A stretch of 64,000 nucleotides of DNA from Hymenobacter psoromatis. GTDB lineage: Bacteria; Bacteroidota; Bacteroidia; Cytophagales; Hymenobacteraceae. Under the pieces are notes generated by a model, which did not search any database, was not told the DNA's origin, and saw only the letters and a list, made by a program, of their open reading frames with translations. The position numbers were made by a program, and so were the translations under genes. The stretch is taken from the NCBI RefSeq assembly GCF_020012125.1, contig NZ_JAIFAG010000001.1:4278001-4342000 (forward strand), written 5' to 3'. Positions 42,481 through 50,770 of the stretch are shown in pieces; position 1 is the first letter of the stretch, and each line of letters opens with the position of its first letter.

Positions 42481-42543
42481 AAAATTAAAAGTGATAAATT
42501 AAAAATGAACTATTTGCATTTTTAATTTATCACTTTTAATTTT
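42481..42543. terminator. AT-rich perfect hairpin terminator
   Basis: Exact 27-base arms (42481-42507 and 42517-42543, AAAATTAAAAGTGATAAATT then AAAAATG) with a 9-base loop lie after the PorP/SprF gene and just before the ABC ATPase start at 42549. The terminal A and T runs would allow termination in either direction. Confidence 0.8.
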
Positions 42544-42548
42544 CTCGC

Positions 42549-43511
42549 ATGGACTTACTCACGGTTACGGACCTCAGCTTTCAGGAGCACGGCGCGCTGG
42601 TGCTACACCCGCTCAGCTTCGCGCAGCCCGCGGGCCAGAAGCTGGCCTTAGCCGGCGAGAGCGGGGCCGGTAAAAGCACGCTGCTTCAGCTCATTGCCGG
42701 GCTGGCGCAGCCCAGCACCGGCGAGGTGCGGATAGCGGGCAGCCGGGTACGCGGGCCGGCCGTGGCGCTGGTACCGGGCCACCCCGGCGTGGCCTATTTA
42801 TCACAAAAATCGGACTTGCCCAAGTTCCTGCGCGTGGAGCAGGTGCTGCGCTACGCCCAGCCGCGGGCCGCCGCGCAGGTGGCGCGGCTAGCTACTTTCT
42901 GCCGCATCGACCACCTGCTGGTCCGGCGCACCGACCAGCTCTCGGGTGGCGAGCAGCAGCGCGTGGCCCTGGCCCGCCTGCTGCTGGGCGAGCCCCGCCT
43001 GCTGCTCCTCGATGAGCCCTTCTCCAACCTCGACCGCAGCCACAAGCGCACCATGCAGGCCATTATTGAGGAGGTAGGTAGTGAGTTGAAAACCACCTGC
43101 CTGCTCGTCTCGCACGACGCGGCCGACGTGCTCGCCTGGGCCGATGAAATCCTGGTGCTGCGCCGCGGCCGGCTGGTGCAGCGTGGCTCGCCCCAGCACC
43201 TCTACCAGCAGCCAGCCGACGAGTACACGGCCGGCCTCTTCGGCGACTACAACCTGCTGCGCGGCCCCGACCGCCAGGCCCTGGCCCCTACCCCCCCCGC
43301 CGCGCCCGAGGCCGACCTACTGCTACGCCCCGAGCAGCTGCGCCTAGCGCCGCCCGGCCAGGGCGGGGTGGCTGGCACGGTGCGCGCCGTGCGGTTTTCT
43401 GGCAGCTACTACGAGCTGGAAGTGGAGCTGCCGGCCGGCACGCTGGTGCGGGCGCGGGCCCGCACCGCGGGCTTCGCGGTGGGGGAGGGGGTAGGGATGA
43501 GTGTTCAGTAA
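42549..43511 (+). CDS. ABC transporter ATP-binding protein with TOBE-like domain
   Basis: The 320 residues hold a complete ABC ATPase: Walker A GESGAGKST, signature LSGGEQQRVALARLL, Walker B RLLLLDEPF and switch His in LLVSHDAADV. The C-terminal 90 residues (LLRPEQLRLAPPGQGGVAG, AVRFSGSYYELEVELPAG) form a TOBE-like domain as in PotA/FbpC/MalK importers. It should energise uptake of a small solute, but no permease or binding protein is adjacent, so the substrate is unknown. It starts 6 bp after a perfect AT-rich hairpin. Confidence 0.93.
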   Translation: MDLLTVTDLSFQEHGALVLHPLSFAQPAGQKLALAGESGAGKSTLLQLIAGLAQPSTGEVRIAGSRVRGPAVALVPGHPGVAYLSQKSDLPKFLRVEQVLRYAQPRAAAQVARLATFCRIDHLLVRRTDQLSGGEQQRVALARLLLGEPRLLLLDEPFSNLDRSHKRTMQAIIEEVGSELKTTCLLVSHDAADVLAWADEILVLRRGRLVQRGSPQHLYQQPADEYTAGLFGDYNLLRGPDRQALAPTPPAAPEADLLLRPEQLRLAPPGQGGVAGTVRAVRFSGSYYELEVELPAGTLVRARARTAGFAVGEGVGMSVQ

Positions 43512-43527
43512 TTAATGGTTGATTAAA

Positions 43528-43619
43528 GAACGTCCTGCTGACGAAGGAAGCATCTCTACCGCCTCATCTGCGCCGTTCAATGAAGCAGTAGAGATGCTTC
43601 CTTCGTCAGTAGGACGTTC
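43528..43619. repeat. Palindrome with GAACGTCCTGCTGACGAAGG core between convergent genes
   Basis: Arms 43528-43559 and 43588-43619 are 32 bases each with one mismatch and a 28-base spacer. The part GAAGCATCTCTACCGC is shared with the palindrome inside the radical SAM gene. It lies between the ABC ATPase and the DUF3037 gene and could terminate both. Confidence 0.85.
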
Positions 43620-43623
43620 ATTC

Positions 43624-44019
43624 TTAATTACTAATTATTACTAATTGTAAATGCAGCCTAGCCAGCGTGGCGGCGGCATCTTCGCACAAGCCGGGGTGCA
43701 CCGCCGAGGTCTGAATAATGGTGCTGCGCTGGGCCGTGAGCCAGCGGAAGCGCGAGGCGATGGGTAGCTGCCCAATGGGCCCGCCCGTGGCCCTACCCCC
43801 GCAAATGCGCTCGAACGCGCGCAGGCGGGCGCGCACGTCGGGCAGGTCGAGGTGCGCGCCGGCGAAGGCCGCGAGGCGGGCCTCGTCCAGCTCGCAGGTA
43901 GCTTGCAGAAAGCCCTGGCTGCCGCAGTACAGAATCACGCCCACGTTCAGAAACTCCTCGCGCTCCACGCGGGGCACCACCCGCAGCACGGCGTACTCAA
44001 ACAAGTGCGAGGCGGGCAT
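43624..44019 (-). CDS. DUF3037 family protein
   Basis: The 131-residue cytoplasmic protein matches DUF3037: FEYAVLRVVPRVEREEFLNVGVILYC near the start, with an Arg-rich middle (ARLRAFERICGG) and SRFRWLTAQRSTIIQTSAVH. The biochemical role is unknown. It overlaps the upstream HipA_2 kinase gene by 23 bp, so they are translated together. The two families are often adjacent in bacteria, which suggests they act as a unit. Confidence 0.85.
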   Translation of the reverse strand: MPASHLFEYAVLRVVPRVEREEFLNVGVILYCGSQGFLQATCELDEARLAAFAGAHLDLPDVRARLRAFERICGGRATGGPIGQLPIASRFRWLTAQRSTIIQTSAVHPGLCEDAAATLARLHLQLVIISN

Positions 44020-44794
44020 GGTCGGCTTCCTGGGTGAAAGTGGCGGAAACGGTCAGGCGCGCTTCCAAAAACTGCTGGTAGCCCGCACGCTGCGCGGTGG
44101 GCGTTTGGTCGGGCTCCGTCAGCCACTCGTCGGGGATAGCGGCGATGATGCCTGCCAGCACGGCCGGCGTGAGGCGGGCGCGGCCCGCCGCATCGGCAGC
44201 CGCCAGGGCCTCGGCCGTGGTGACGGGTAGCAGCACGTGGTCCTTCACCTGCGGAAAGGCGCGGGTGGCGGTTTGCACCCAGTTTGGCCCGGTGTGGTGC
44301 ACGTAGAGCGCCGCGCCGTGGTCGATAAGCCATAATTCGCGGTGCCAGAGCAGCATGTTGGTGTTGCGGGCGGTGCGGTCCACGTTCAGCGTCAGGCAGT
44401 CGAGCCACACGATGAGGGCGGCCAGCGCCGGCTCTACGGTGGTCACCAGTGGGTCGAAGGTGCTGGCCCCGGACAGGAAGTGCAGCGCCAGATTGCGGCC
44501 GGTGCTGGCCCGCAGCAGGTCCTGGATTTCCTCATCGGGCTCGGTGCGGCCGAAGGCTTCGTCCAGTTCACAGAAGACTAATTCGGGCACGCGCAGGCCC
44601 AACGCCCGCGCCAGCTCGCCCACCAGCAGCTCGGCCACCAGCACCTTCACGCCCTGCCCCGCCCCCCGAAACTTGAGCACGTACAGGAAGCCATCGTCGG
44701 CCTCGACCAGTGCCGGCAGCGAGCCGCCCTCGCGCAAGGGCGTCACGTAGCGCGTCACGGCCACAGTGCGCGGGGTGAGGAGAATGGGGAGCAT
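43997..44794 (-). CDS. HipA-like kinase domain protein (HipA_2)
   Basis: The 265 residues resemble the HipA_2 family of protein-kinase-like proteins. GFLYVLKFRGAGQGVKVLVAELLV holds the probable ATP-binding Lys, DCLTLNVDRTARNTNMLLW the catalytic Asp/Asn loop, and ELWLIDHGAALY the metal-binding Asp. Unlike HipA of the HipBA toxin system it is short and has no HipB-type helix-turn-helix neighbour. Its partner is the overlapping DUF3037 gene. A kinase acting on a protein target is likely, but the substrate is unknown. Confidence 0.85.
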   Translation of the reverse strand: MLPILLTPRTVAVTRYVTPLREGGSLPALVEADDGFLYVLKFRGAGQGVKVLVAELLVGELARALGLRVPELVFCELDEAFGRTEPDEEIQDLLRASTGRNLALHFLSGASTFDPLVTTVEPALAALIVWLDCLTLNVDRTARNTNMLLWHRELWLIDHGAALYVHHTGPNWVQTATRAFPQVKDHVLLPVTTAEALAAADAAGRARLTPAVLAGIIAAIPDEWLTEPDQTPTAQRAGYQQFLEARLTVSATFTQEADHARLALV

Positions 44795-44831
44795 GCGATT
44801 AGGGATAGAACTAGCAGACTCGCGTGATAAG

Positions 44832-44881
44832 TAAAAATATTAAAGCATTTTAATTCTTATTAAAATGCTTTAATATTTTTA
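44832..44881. repeat. AT-rich perfect hairpin upstream of divergent genes
   Basis: Exact 23-base arms (44832-44854 and 44859-44881, TAAAAATATTAAAGCATTTT) enclose 4 bases. It lies between the divergent HipA_2 and FG-GAP genes, so it is not at a normal terminator position. It may be a regulatory or insulating element. Confidence 0.7.
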
Positions 44882-44941
44882 AAGAAGATAAATGTTAGGT
44901 CAATGAACTAACTTGCAACCTGTAATCTCAACTTCATTCGT

Positions 44942-46402
44942 ATGGTAAACCGTTTTACACTCCCAGGTCTAAGTGGACTGCTGCTGCTGGCCAGCACAGG
45001 ATATGCCCAAAAGATAAGCTTTGCTTCGCTAGTCAGCTACCCAACGTCAGCAGATATATTGAGCCGTCCGTCTAGCATTGCCACTGCTGATGTGAATGGC
45101 GATGGTAAGCTTGACTTACTCACAACTAATTCAGGTGATAATACGGTTGGGATATTGCTAGGGAATGGCAATGGTACTTTTCAGGCCATTTCTGCCTATC
45201 CGTCAGGGCGTTACCATCAACCTACTAAAATTGCGGTGGCTGATGTAAACGGAGATAGTAAGTGTGACTTAATAACGGTCAGCGCAATTAGTAGTAGCGT
45301 TGAGATAATGCTTGGTAACGGTAATGGGGCTTTTAAAATATCCGCTACCTACTCGACGGGCATATATAGTGAGCCCCTAAATACTGCGGTAGCTGATGTA
45401 AATGGAGATAGCAAACTTGACCTACTCATACCTGATAACGATAAAAATACAGTCAATGTACTATTGGGCAATGGCGATGGCACATTTAAAAATTCAGTCG
45501 CTTACTCAACCGGCAACACTCCCGGAAGCTCTCCAACAAATATTGCCGTAGCCGATGTCAACGGGGATAATAAAGTTGACATACTTACAGCAAACTACTT
45601 TGGTGATGCGGTTGGAGTGCTACTAGGTAATGGCAGTGGCACTTTCCAAGCCTCCACTATTTACTCAACAAAGAGTAATAGCACGCCATCGAGTATCACC
45701 GCTGCTGACGTAAGCAAAGACGGAAATATTGATTTAATTTCTAGTAATGGAGGAACAAATTCGGTTGGAGTATTACTGGGTAATGGCAATGGCACTTTTC
45801 AACCCTGTATTACTTATCCAGCTCTTATTTCTGGGTCTGACGATATTATTGCTGCCGATATGAACGGGGATGGCAAGCTTGACTTGGTTATGGGCGATGA
45901 ATTTAGTGAGATAGTTGCGCTGTTGCAAGGCAACGGCAATGGTACATTTCAAACCGCTACTACTTATTCAGTGGCAGCCTATACTAGAATTGCAGGTGTC
46001 GCGGTAGCTGACGTTAATGGAGACGGTAAACTTGATGTATTGACAGCCAATATTGATGACGCTTCGGTCAGTGTTTTACTTAATACTACTCCCACTCCCT
46101 TAGCCGCCCAAGCCGCTATCCCCGGTGCTAATGCCACGCTGCATCCCAATCCAGCTATTGCCGCGACTACCCTCACTCTTACTGGCCTACCCACCACTGT
46201 GGCCCAGGTACAAGCTATACTGCTCGATGAAACCGGTCGATTAGTGAATCAGCAAACACTAGCAGCTAGCCAAAGTAGTATCCATACTGAACTGTCTACT
46301 GTGGGCCTTTCTGCAGGCCTGTATGTGCTGCATTTGGTGACTTATAATGGTCGGGGTGAGTTGGTTGGCTCACTGCCTACGCAACATCTGAGTGTGCGAT
46401 AA
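44942..46402 (+). CDS. Seven-repeat FG-GAP/VCBS surface protein with type IX sorting domain
   Basis: The 486-residue protein has a signal peptide (LSGLLLLASTGYAQ). Seven repeats follow, each with a calcium-binding loop such as VADVNGDGKLDLLT or ADMNGDGKLDLVMG and a partner LLGNGNGTFQ, enough for one seven-bladed integrin-type propeller. The fifth loop is changed to VSKDGNID. The final 80 residues are a type A sorting domain (LHPNPAIAATTLTLTGLP, LLDETGRLVNQQTL, LSAGLYVLHLVT, HLSVR). It is exported by the type IX system. Codon use is distinctly AT-richer than neighbouring genes, which may point to transfer. Confidence 0.9.
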   Translation: MVNRFTLPGLSGLLLLASTGYAQKISFASLVSYPTSADILSRPSSIATADVNGDGKLDLLTTNSGDNTVGILLGNGNGTFQAISAYPSGRYHQPTKIAVADVNGDSKCDLITVSAISSSVEIMLGNGNGAFKISATYSTGIYSEPLNTAVADVNGDSKLDLLIPDNDKNTVNVLLGNGDGTFKNSVAYSTGNTPGSSPTNIAVADVNGDNKVDILTANYFGDAVGVLLGNGSGTFQASTIYSTKSNSTPSSITAADVSKDGNIDLISSNGGTNSVGVLLGNGNGTFQPCITYPALISGSDDIIAADMNGDGKLDLVMGDEFSEIVALLQGNGNGTFQTATTYSVAAYTRIAGVAVADVNGDGKLDVLTANIDDASVSVLLNTTPTPLAAQAAIPGANATLHPNPAIAATTLTLTGLPTTVAQVQAILLDETGRLVNQQTLAASQSSIHTELSTVGLSAGLYVLHLVTYNGRGELVGSLPTQHLSVR

Positions 46403-46480
46403 CTAGACTCGGTATTTGATGAAGAAATTTCCTGAGCCCTGAACAACTAAATTCATTTTGCCAATGATTAGGAGCAACGG

Positions 46481-47539
46481 CTAATGCAGAATATTTGCCG
46501 CCGCCGCCACTTTATAATGCACGCCCGGCAGCGCCCGCAGCCGGTCGGCGGCCTGCTCGGCGGTGATGTCGCGCTGCGCGTTGGCCAGCAGCTCGTAGCC
46601 CACCATGAATTTCTTCACCGTGGCCGAGCGCAGCAGGGGGGGTAGGAAGTGCATGTGCAGGTGCCACTCGGGGTAGGCCTGGCCATCAGTGGGCCGCTGG
46701 TGAAAGCCAGCCGAGTACGGGAAGCTGATTTCAAAGAGGTTGTCGTAGCGGATGGTGAGCTGACTCAATATATCGGCCAGGCCGTCGCGCTCTTGCTCAG
46801 TTAGTTGCGTGAGGTCCTGCACGGCGCGGCGCGGCAGCACCATCGTTTCAAAGGGCCACACCGCCCAAAAGGGTACCAGCGCCACCCAGGTGTCATTCTC
46901 GACCACGAAGCGGGCCTTGGTTTTCTCCTCAATAGCTAAATAATCGGCCAGCATGGTGCGGCCGTGCCGGTCAAAATAGCCCTTCTGGGTGCGGGTTTCC
47001 TTGGAGGGCAGGTCGGGCACGGTGCGCTGGCTCCAGATTTGGCCGTGCGGGTGCGGATTCGAGCAGCCCATCATAAAGCCCTTGTTCTCAAATATCTGCA
47101 CGTAGTTAATGTTCGGGTCGCCGCCCAGCGTGCGGAATTCCTCGGTCCAGGTATCCACCACGCGCCGGATTTCCGGAATCTCCATCTCCGGCAGTGTCAG
47201 GTCGTGGCGCGGCGAGAAGCACAGCACCCGGCAGTGGCCGGTTTCGGCCTCGGCCCGCAGCAGGCCACCTTCCTCAAACGAGCCCGTTTCGCCGTTGGGC
47301 AGCAGGGCCGGGAAGTCGTTGTCAAACACGAACTGGTGCTCATACTGCGGGTTCACCGCGCCGCTGGTGCGGGGGTTACCGGGGCAGAGGTAGCAGGTGG
47401 GGTCGTAGGCGGGGCGGGTATCGGGCTGCGGCTTTTCCTGCTGGCCCTGCCAGGGCCGCTTAGCGCGGTGCGGCGATACGAGCACCCACTCATCAAGCAG
47501 CGGATTGTGGCGGCGGTGGGGTTGGGATGTTAAATCCAT
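46481..47539 (-). CDS. galT: Galactose-1-phosphate uridylyltransferase
   Basis: The enzyme swaps UMP between UDP-glucose and galactose-1-phosphate in the Leloir pathway. The ATG at 47539 gives 352 residues. The zinc site includes DPTCYLCPGN, and the active site is SNPHPHGQIWSQ with the UMP-accepting His. A second conserved region is YPEWHLHMHFLPPLLRS. It follows galK on the same strand, but 180 bp containing a 51-bp-arm palindrome separate them, unusual for an operon. Confidence 0.96.
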   Translation of the reverse strand: MDLTSQPHRRHNPLLDEWVLVSPHRAKRPWQGQQEKPQPDTRPAYDPTCYLCPGNPRTSGAVNPQYEHQFVFDNDFPALLPNGETGSFEEGGLLRAEAETGHCRVLCFSPRHDLTLPEMEIPEIRRVVDTWTEEFRTLGGDPNINYVQIFENKGFMMGCSNPHPHGQIWSQRTVPDLPSKETRTQKGYFDRHGRTMLADYLAIEEKTKARFVVENDTWVALVPFWAVWPFETMVLPRRAVQDLTQLTEQERDGLADILSQLTIRYDNLFEISFPYSAGFHQRPTDGQAYPEWHLHMHFLPPLLRSATVKKFMVGYELLANAQRDITAEQAADRLRALPGVHYKVAAAANILH

Positions 47540-47568
47540 GTTGAGGGTGATTATAAAGCTAGGATGTG

Positions 47569-47706
47569 AGGAAACGAAAGCTAAACAGAACGTCATGCAG
47601 ACCGAAGGGAAGCATCTCGCTCACGTCGTTGAAACAATACTCCCGACGAAGCAAACGAGATGCTTCCCTTCGGTCTGCATGACGTTCTGTTTAGCTTTCA
47701 TTTCCT
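47569..47706. repeat. Long palindrome between galK and galT
   Basis: Arms 47569-47619 and 47656-47706 are 51 bases each with one mismatch and a 36-base spacer. The inner part contains GAACGTCATGCAGACCGAAG and AAGCATCTCG, related to the GTCATGCTGAGC repeats. The outer part AGGAAANGAAAGCTAAACA is unique. Lying inside a gal operon, it could dampen galT expression. Confidence 0.85.
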
Positions 47707-47719
47707 GAAAATTTGAACG

Positions 47720-48886
47720 TTAATCTCCCAGATACTCGCCTACCCCATCGGCCAAGTTGGTAACGTAAGTTTCCAGCTCGCGGCCCAGCTGGTCGTGGTA
47801 GCCCTGCTTCATGTAAGCCAGAAATTCCTTTACCCGACCAGTGTCTACCAGGTTCAGGGTGCAGCCGCCGAAGCCGCCGCCCATCATGCGGGCTCCGTAG
47901 CAGCCGGGGGCCTGGCGCGACAACTCCACGAGCGCGTCCAACTCCTTGCAGCTTACCTGGTAGAGGTCGCGCAGGCCAGCGTGGCTGGCGTAGAGTAATT
48001 CGCCCACTTCGGTCAGCGACTGGTGCTCGGCCAGGCGGGCCGTGAGGTCGCGCACGCGCTGGTTTTCTTCCACCACGTAGCGGCAGCGCTTCTCAATTAC
48101 TTCGCCCAGCTCGGCCTTCGCCGCCTCAATGGCGGGTAGGGTAGCATCGCGCAGCGATTTTATCGCTGGGTCGTACTTTTGCAAAATCGCTACCCCTGCC
48201 GCACACTCCTCGCGGCGCGTGTTGTACCCCGTGTCTGCCAGCGCGTGCTTCACGCCCGAGTTGCAGAGCACGAGGCGGCTGGCGCTGGTATCGAACGGGA
48301 AATAAGCGTATTCCAGGGAGCGGCAATCCAGCTCCACCACGTGCCCGGCCCGGCCAAAGAGGCTGGCAAACTGGTCCATGAGCCCGCACATTACCTTGGC
48401 GTACTCGTGCTCGGCGGTTTGCGAAAGCTGCGCCAGCGTCATCGTATCCAGCTTTAAGTCGAGCAGATTATTCAGGCCCCAGGCCACGCCGCATTCGGCC
48501 GCGGCCGAGGATGAGAGGCCCGCTCCGCTCGGAATATCGCCCCCAAAGGCGCAGTCGAAGCCCGGCACCTGCGCCCCGCGCTTCAGCAGGCCCGCCACCA
48601 CGCCCAGCTGGTAGTTGGCCCAGTGCCCGCCGGGTAGGGGCGCAAGGTCGGCCACGGTTACCTCATAGGTAGCGTCAAAGTCGAGGGCTACCAGCCGGAT
48701 GCGGTCGCTGCCGTTGAGGCGCAGCGCGAAGCGAATTTCCTTATCAATGGCCGCCGGTAGCACCAGGCCGTCATTGTAGTCGGTGTGCTCACCGATGAGG
48801 TTGATGCGGCCGGGTGCGCGCAGCACCAGCGCCGGGGCCTCGCCGAAGCGATGGGCAAAGGCGGTCGAAAGCTCGGAGTAGGTCAT
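47720..48886 (-). CDS. galK: Galactokinase
   Basis: The enzyme phosphorylates alpha-D-galactose at C1, the first committed Leloir step. The 388 residues are full length. The signature APGRINLIGEHTDYNDG, the phosphate loop GDIPSGAGLSSSAAAECG and the C-terminal GARMMGGGFGGCTLNLV are all present. It is upstream of galT on the same strand. No galactose transporter or mutarotase is in view. Confidence 0.97.
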   Translation of the reverse strand: MTYSELSTAFAHRFGEAPALVLRAPGRINLIGEHTDYNDGLVLPAAIDKEIRFALRLNGSDRIRLVALDFDATYEVTVADLAPLPGGHWANYQLGVVAGLLKRGAQVPGFDCAFGGDIPSGAGLSSSAAAECGVAWGLNNLLDLKLDTMTLAQLSQTAEHEYAKVMCGLMDQFASLFGRAGHVVELDCRSLEYAYFPFDTSASRLVLCNSGVKHALADTGYNTRREECAAGVAILQKYDPAIKSLRDATLPAIEAAKAELGEVIEKRCRYVVEENQRVRDLTARLAEHQSLTEVGELLYASHAGLRDLYQVSCKELDALVELSRQAPGCYGARMMGGGFGGCTLNLVDTGRVKEFLAYMKQGYHDQLGRELETYVTNLADGVGEYLGD

Positions 48887-49051
48887 GGGAATGCAAAAAT
48901 GGTAGATATGCCGGGATGTCGGGCTCGCCTACTCACCAAAAAGCAGGCAACCATTCACAGGTCAACCTTTTTACGCAGATTATAGTAAGCCAAGCTATGA
49001 AATCTGCCGTGCGGCAGAAGCTCATATTTACTTTACCTTCTGCCTATTCCA

Positions 49052-49240
49052 ATGACTACTTCGCGTTTTTCTTTGCTGTTTATGTTCGCCGTGCTGGCCT
49101 CCACGCTCACGGGCTGTTCAGTGGCGGGCGATATTTTTAAGGGTGGCCTCTGGGTCGGCGTTATCGGCGTATTTCTGGTCGTGCTCGTCATCTGGTGGCT
49201 GGTCAGTAAGATGAGCGGCGGTGGTGGTGGCAACGCATAA
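49052..49240 (+). CDS. Tiny lipoprotein with one transmembrane segment
   Basis: The 62-residue product has a lipoprotein signal (FAVLASTLTGCSVAG), then a second hydrophobic helix (VGVIGVFLVVLVIWWLVS) and a Gly-rich tail. It would be an envelope peptide of unknown role. A strong terminator follows immediately, which supports it being a real gene. Confidence 0.7.
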   Translation: MTTSRFSLLFMFAVLASTLTGCSVAGDIFKGGLWVGVIGVFLVVLVIWWLVSKMSGGGGGNA

Positions 49241-49241
49241 T

Positions 49242-49279
49242 AAAAAGGGCCGGCTTCTGCAAAGAAGCCGGCCCTTTTT
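49242..49279. terminator. Rho-independent terminator
   Basis: Exact 16-base arms (AAAAAGGGCCGGCTTC) with a 6-base loop end in a T-run right after the tiny lipoprotein. The symmetry also gives a T-run on the other strand. Confidence 0.88.
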
Positions 49280-49290
49280 ATTGATTTGAT

Positions 49291-49374
49291 AGGGTGCGGG
49301 GCTTGCCCCCGCCCGGCGTTGAACAAAGCCTATTTGCATCGTTCAACGCCGGGCGGGGGCAAGCCCCGCACCCT
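49291..49374. repeat. Palindromic repeat, GGGGCTTGCCCCCGCCC family, copy 3
   Basis: Arms 49291-49324 and 49341-49374 are exact 34-base reverse complements with a 16-base loop. The core is identical to that of copy 2. It lies between a terminator and the end of the convergent fatty acid hydroxylase gene, so it is not needed as the only terminator there. Confidence 0.9.
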
Positions 49375-49380
49375 GCTGAA

Positions 49381-50037
49381 TTAATCCTTCTTCCCCGGCA
49401 TGGTGCCGATAACGTGGTCCCAGAGGGTGCTGCTCACGCCGAAGGCAATTTCATCCTGCCGGTAGTGGTGCTGGGCGTGGTGCGTCCACCACACTTTGAG
49501 GAAGTTTTTGGGCGGCGAGTAGGCATGAATGGCGTAGTGCACAAACAGGTACAGCGCGTAGCCAAACGTGAAGCCGGCCAGAATGCCGAAGGCCCAGGTG
49601 CCAAAAACGAAGCGGAAAATAAAGAACAGCAGCGAAGCCACGAACACCGTCAGGATGGGCGGCATGGCCAGCCGGGTCTTGTCCTTGGGATATTCGTGGT
49701 GCACCCCGTGCATGGTGTACTGGAACTTGGCCCGGCCCGGCGAGGTAGCCGCAATATGGTAGAGGTAGCGGTGCACCACATATTCGGCCAGCGTGAATAG
49801 TAGCCAGCCGCCCACAAACAGCCCCAGCGCCGACAAGCCCGACAGGAAGCCGTGCGTGAAGCCATAATATAAGCTGATGAGCGTGGTAATAGCGAAAATA
49901 CTGACCGGCAGCGCGATGTGCGTGTGCGAAAGCCGCTCCAGCACCGGGTTTTTAAAGAGCTGCGCCGAGCCTTTATGCTTGGGCCGGGGAGCCGCGGCCG
50001 GGGCCGCGGGGCGGGCCGCTACAGTGTCCATCTCCAT
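49381..50037 (-). CDS. Sterol desaturase/fatty acid hydroxylase family protein
   Basis: The ATG at 50037 gives 218 residues; upstream frame overlaps aroK and is rejected. Four or so transmembrane helices alternate with the di-iron His motifs: EYVVHRYLYH, MHGVHHEYP, FVHYAIHAY and WWTHHAQHHYRQ. Such membrane enzymes use O2 to hydroxylate or desaturate lipid chains, for example 2-hydroxylation of sphingolipid fatty acids, which is plausible in this phylum. The substrate is not determined by sequence. Confidence 0.9.
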   Translation of the reverse strand: MEMDTVAARPAAPAAAPRPKHKGSAQLFKNPVLERLSHTHIALPVSIFAITTLISLYYGFTHGFLSGLSALGLFVGGWLLFTLAEYVVHRYLYHIAATSPGRAKFQYTMHGVHHEYPKDKTRLAMPPILTVFVASLLFFIFRFVFGTWAFGILAGFTFGYALYLFVHYAIHAYSPPKNFLKVWWTHHAQHHYRQDEIAFGVSSTLWDHVIGTMPGKKD

Positions 50038-50092
50038 ACGAAAGCGAATAATATCAGGGAGTAATCCAACAAATTTACGCCGGCCAGGTGGT

Positions 50093-50638
50093 TTAGGTTG
50101 GGGTAGGGGCAAAGCCGGCCGCCGCCAACGCTGCCGCCACGGCCGCCACCATAGCGCTTCCGGCGTAGCGCAGGTGCGCTTGTGCGTAGAACCGCTCACG
50201 GGCCACCAAGGTTCGGGTGAGGTGAGCCACCAGGGCCGCCACGGGCGTTTGGCCGGGCGGTAGGGGGGTAGCCAATAGCGGCCGGCCGTGGGGCGTGCGG
50301 GCCAGGCGGCGTGCCAATTCGGGTAGCGGCACATCGAGCCACAGCGTGAAGCCACTGGCCCGCAGCACGGCCATATTATCGTGGAAGCAGGGCGCGCCGC
50401 CGCCTGTGGCTACCACCAGCGGCGGGCCCGGCCGGGCGGCCACGGCGCGCAGCGCCGCCGCCTCCCGCACTCGGAAGCCCGCCTCGCCCTCGGCCGCAAA
50501 AATGGCTGGGATGGACTGCCCCGCCGCGGCAACTATCTCCGCGTCCAGGTCCAGAAATTCGCGGCCGTAGTGCTCGGCTAGCTGCCGACCCAGCGTGGTT
50601 TTGCCTGCGCCCGGCAAGCCCAGCAGGTATAGGTGCAT
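50093..50638 (-). CDS. aroK: Shikimate kinase
   Basis: The enzyme phosphorylates shikimate at O3 in chorismate synthesis. The ATG at 50638 gives 181 residues with the P-loop LLGLPGAGKTTLGRQLA, the shikimate-binding LDLDAEIVAAAGQSIPAIFAAEGEAGFR region and the VVATGGGAP motif. The lid carries ARRLARTPHGRPLL. It lies alone downstream of the peptide-type permease, separated by a palindrome. Confidence 0.93.
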   Translation of the reverse strand: MHLYLLGLPGAGKTTLGRQLAEHYGREFLDLDAEIVAAAGQSIPAIFAAEGEAGFRVREAAALRAVAARPGPPLVVATGGGAPCFHDNMAVLRASGFTLWLDVPLPELARRLARTPHGRPLLATPLPPGQTPVAALVAHLTRTLVARERFYAQAHLRYAGSAMVAAVAAALAAAGFAPTPT

Positions 50639-50655
50639 TTCTTGGGAATTAATAT

Positions 50656-50765
50656 CGTTTGTCATTGCGAGCAGAGCGAAGCCATCTTTCCTTTCGTCAG
50701 GGTAGCAAATTCACTGATGCGAACAACAAGGGAAGATGGCTTCGCTCTGCTCGCAATGACAAACG
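50656..50765. repeat. GTCATTGCGAGC-family palindrome
   Basis: Arms 50656-50688 and 50733-50765 are exact 33-base reverse complements (CGTTTGTCATTGCGAGCAGA then GCGAAGCCATCTT) with a 44-base spacer. It lies between the permease and aroK on the minus strand. The type GTCATTGCGAGC...GAAGC is a widespread bacterial palindromic repeat. Confidence 0.9.
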
Positions 50766-50770
50766 GTTTC

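Noticed and set aside
47505..47708. 67-codon plus-strand frame between galT and galK
   Set aside because: It lies in the arms and spacer of a palindrome and reads as translated repeat sequence.
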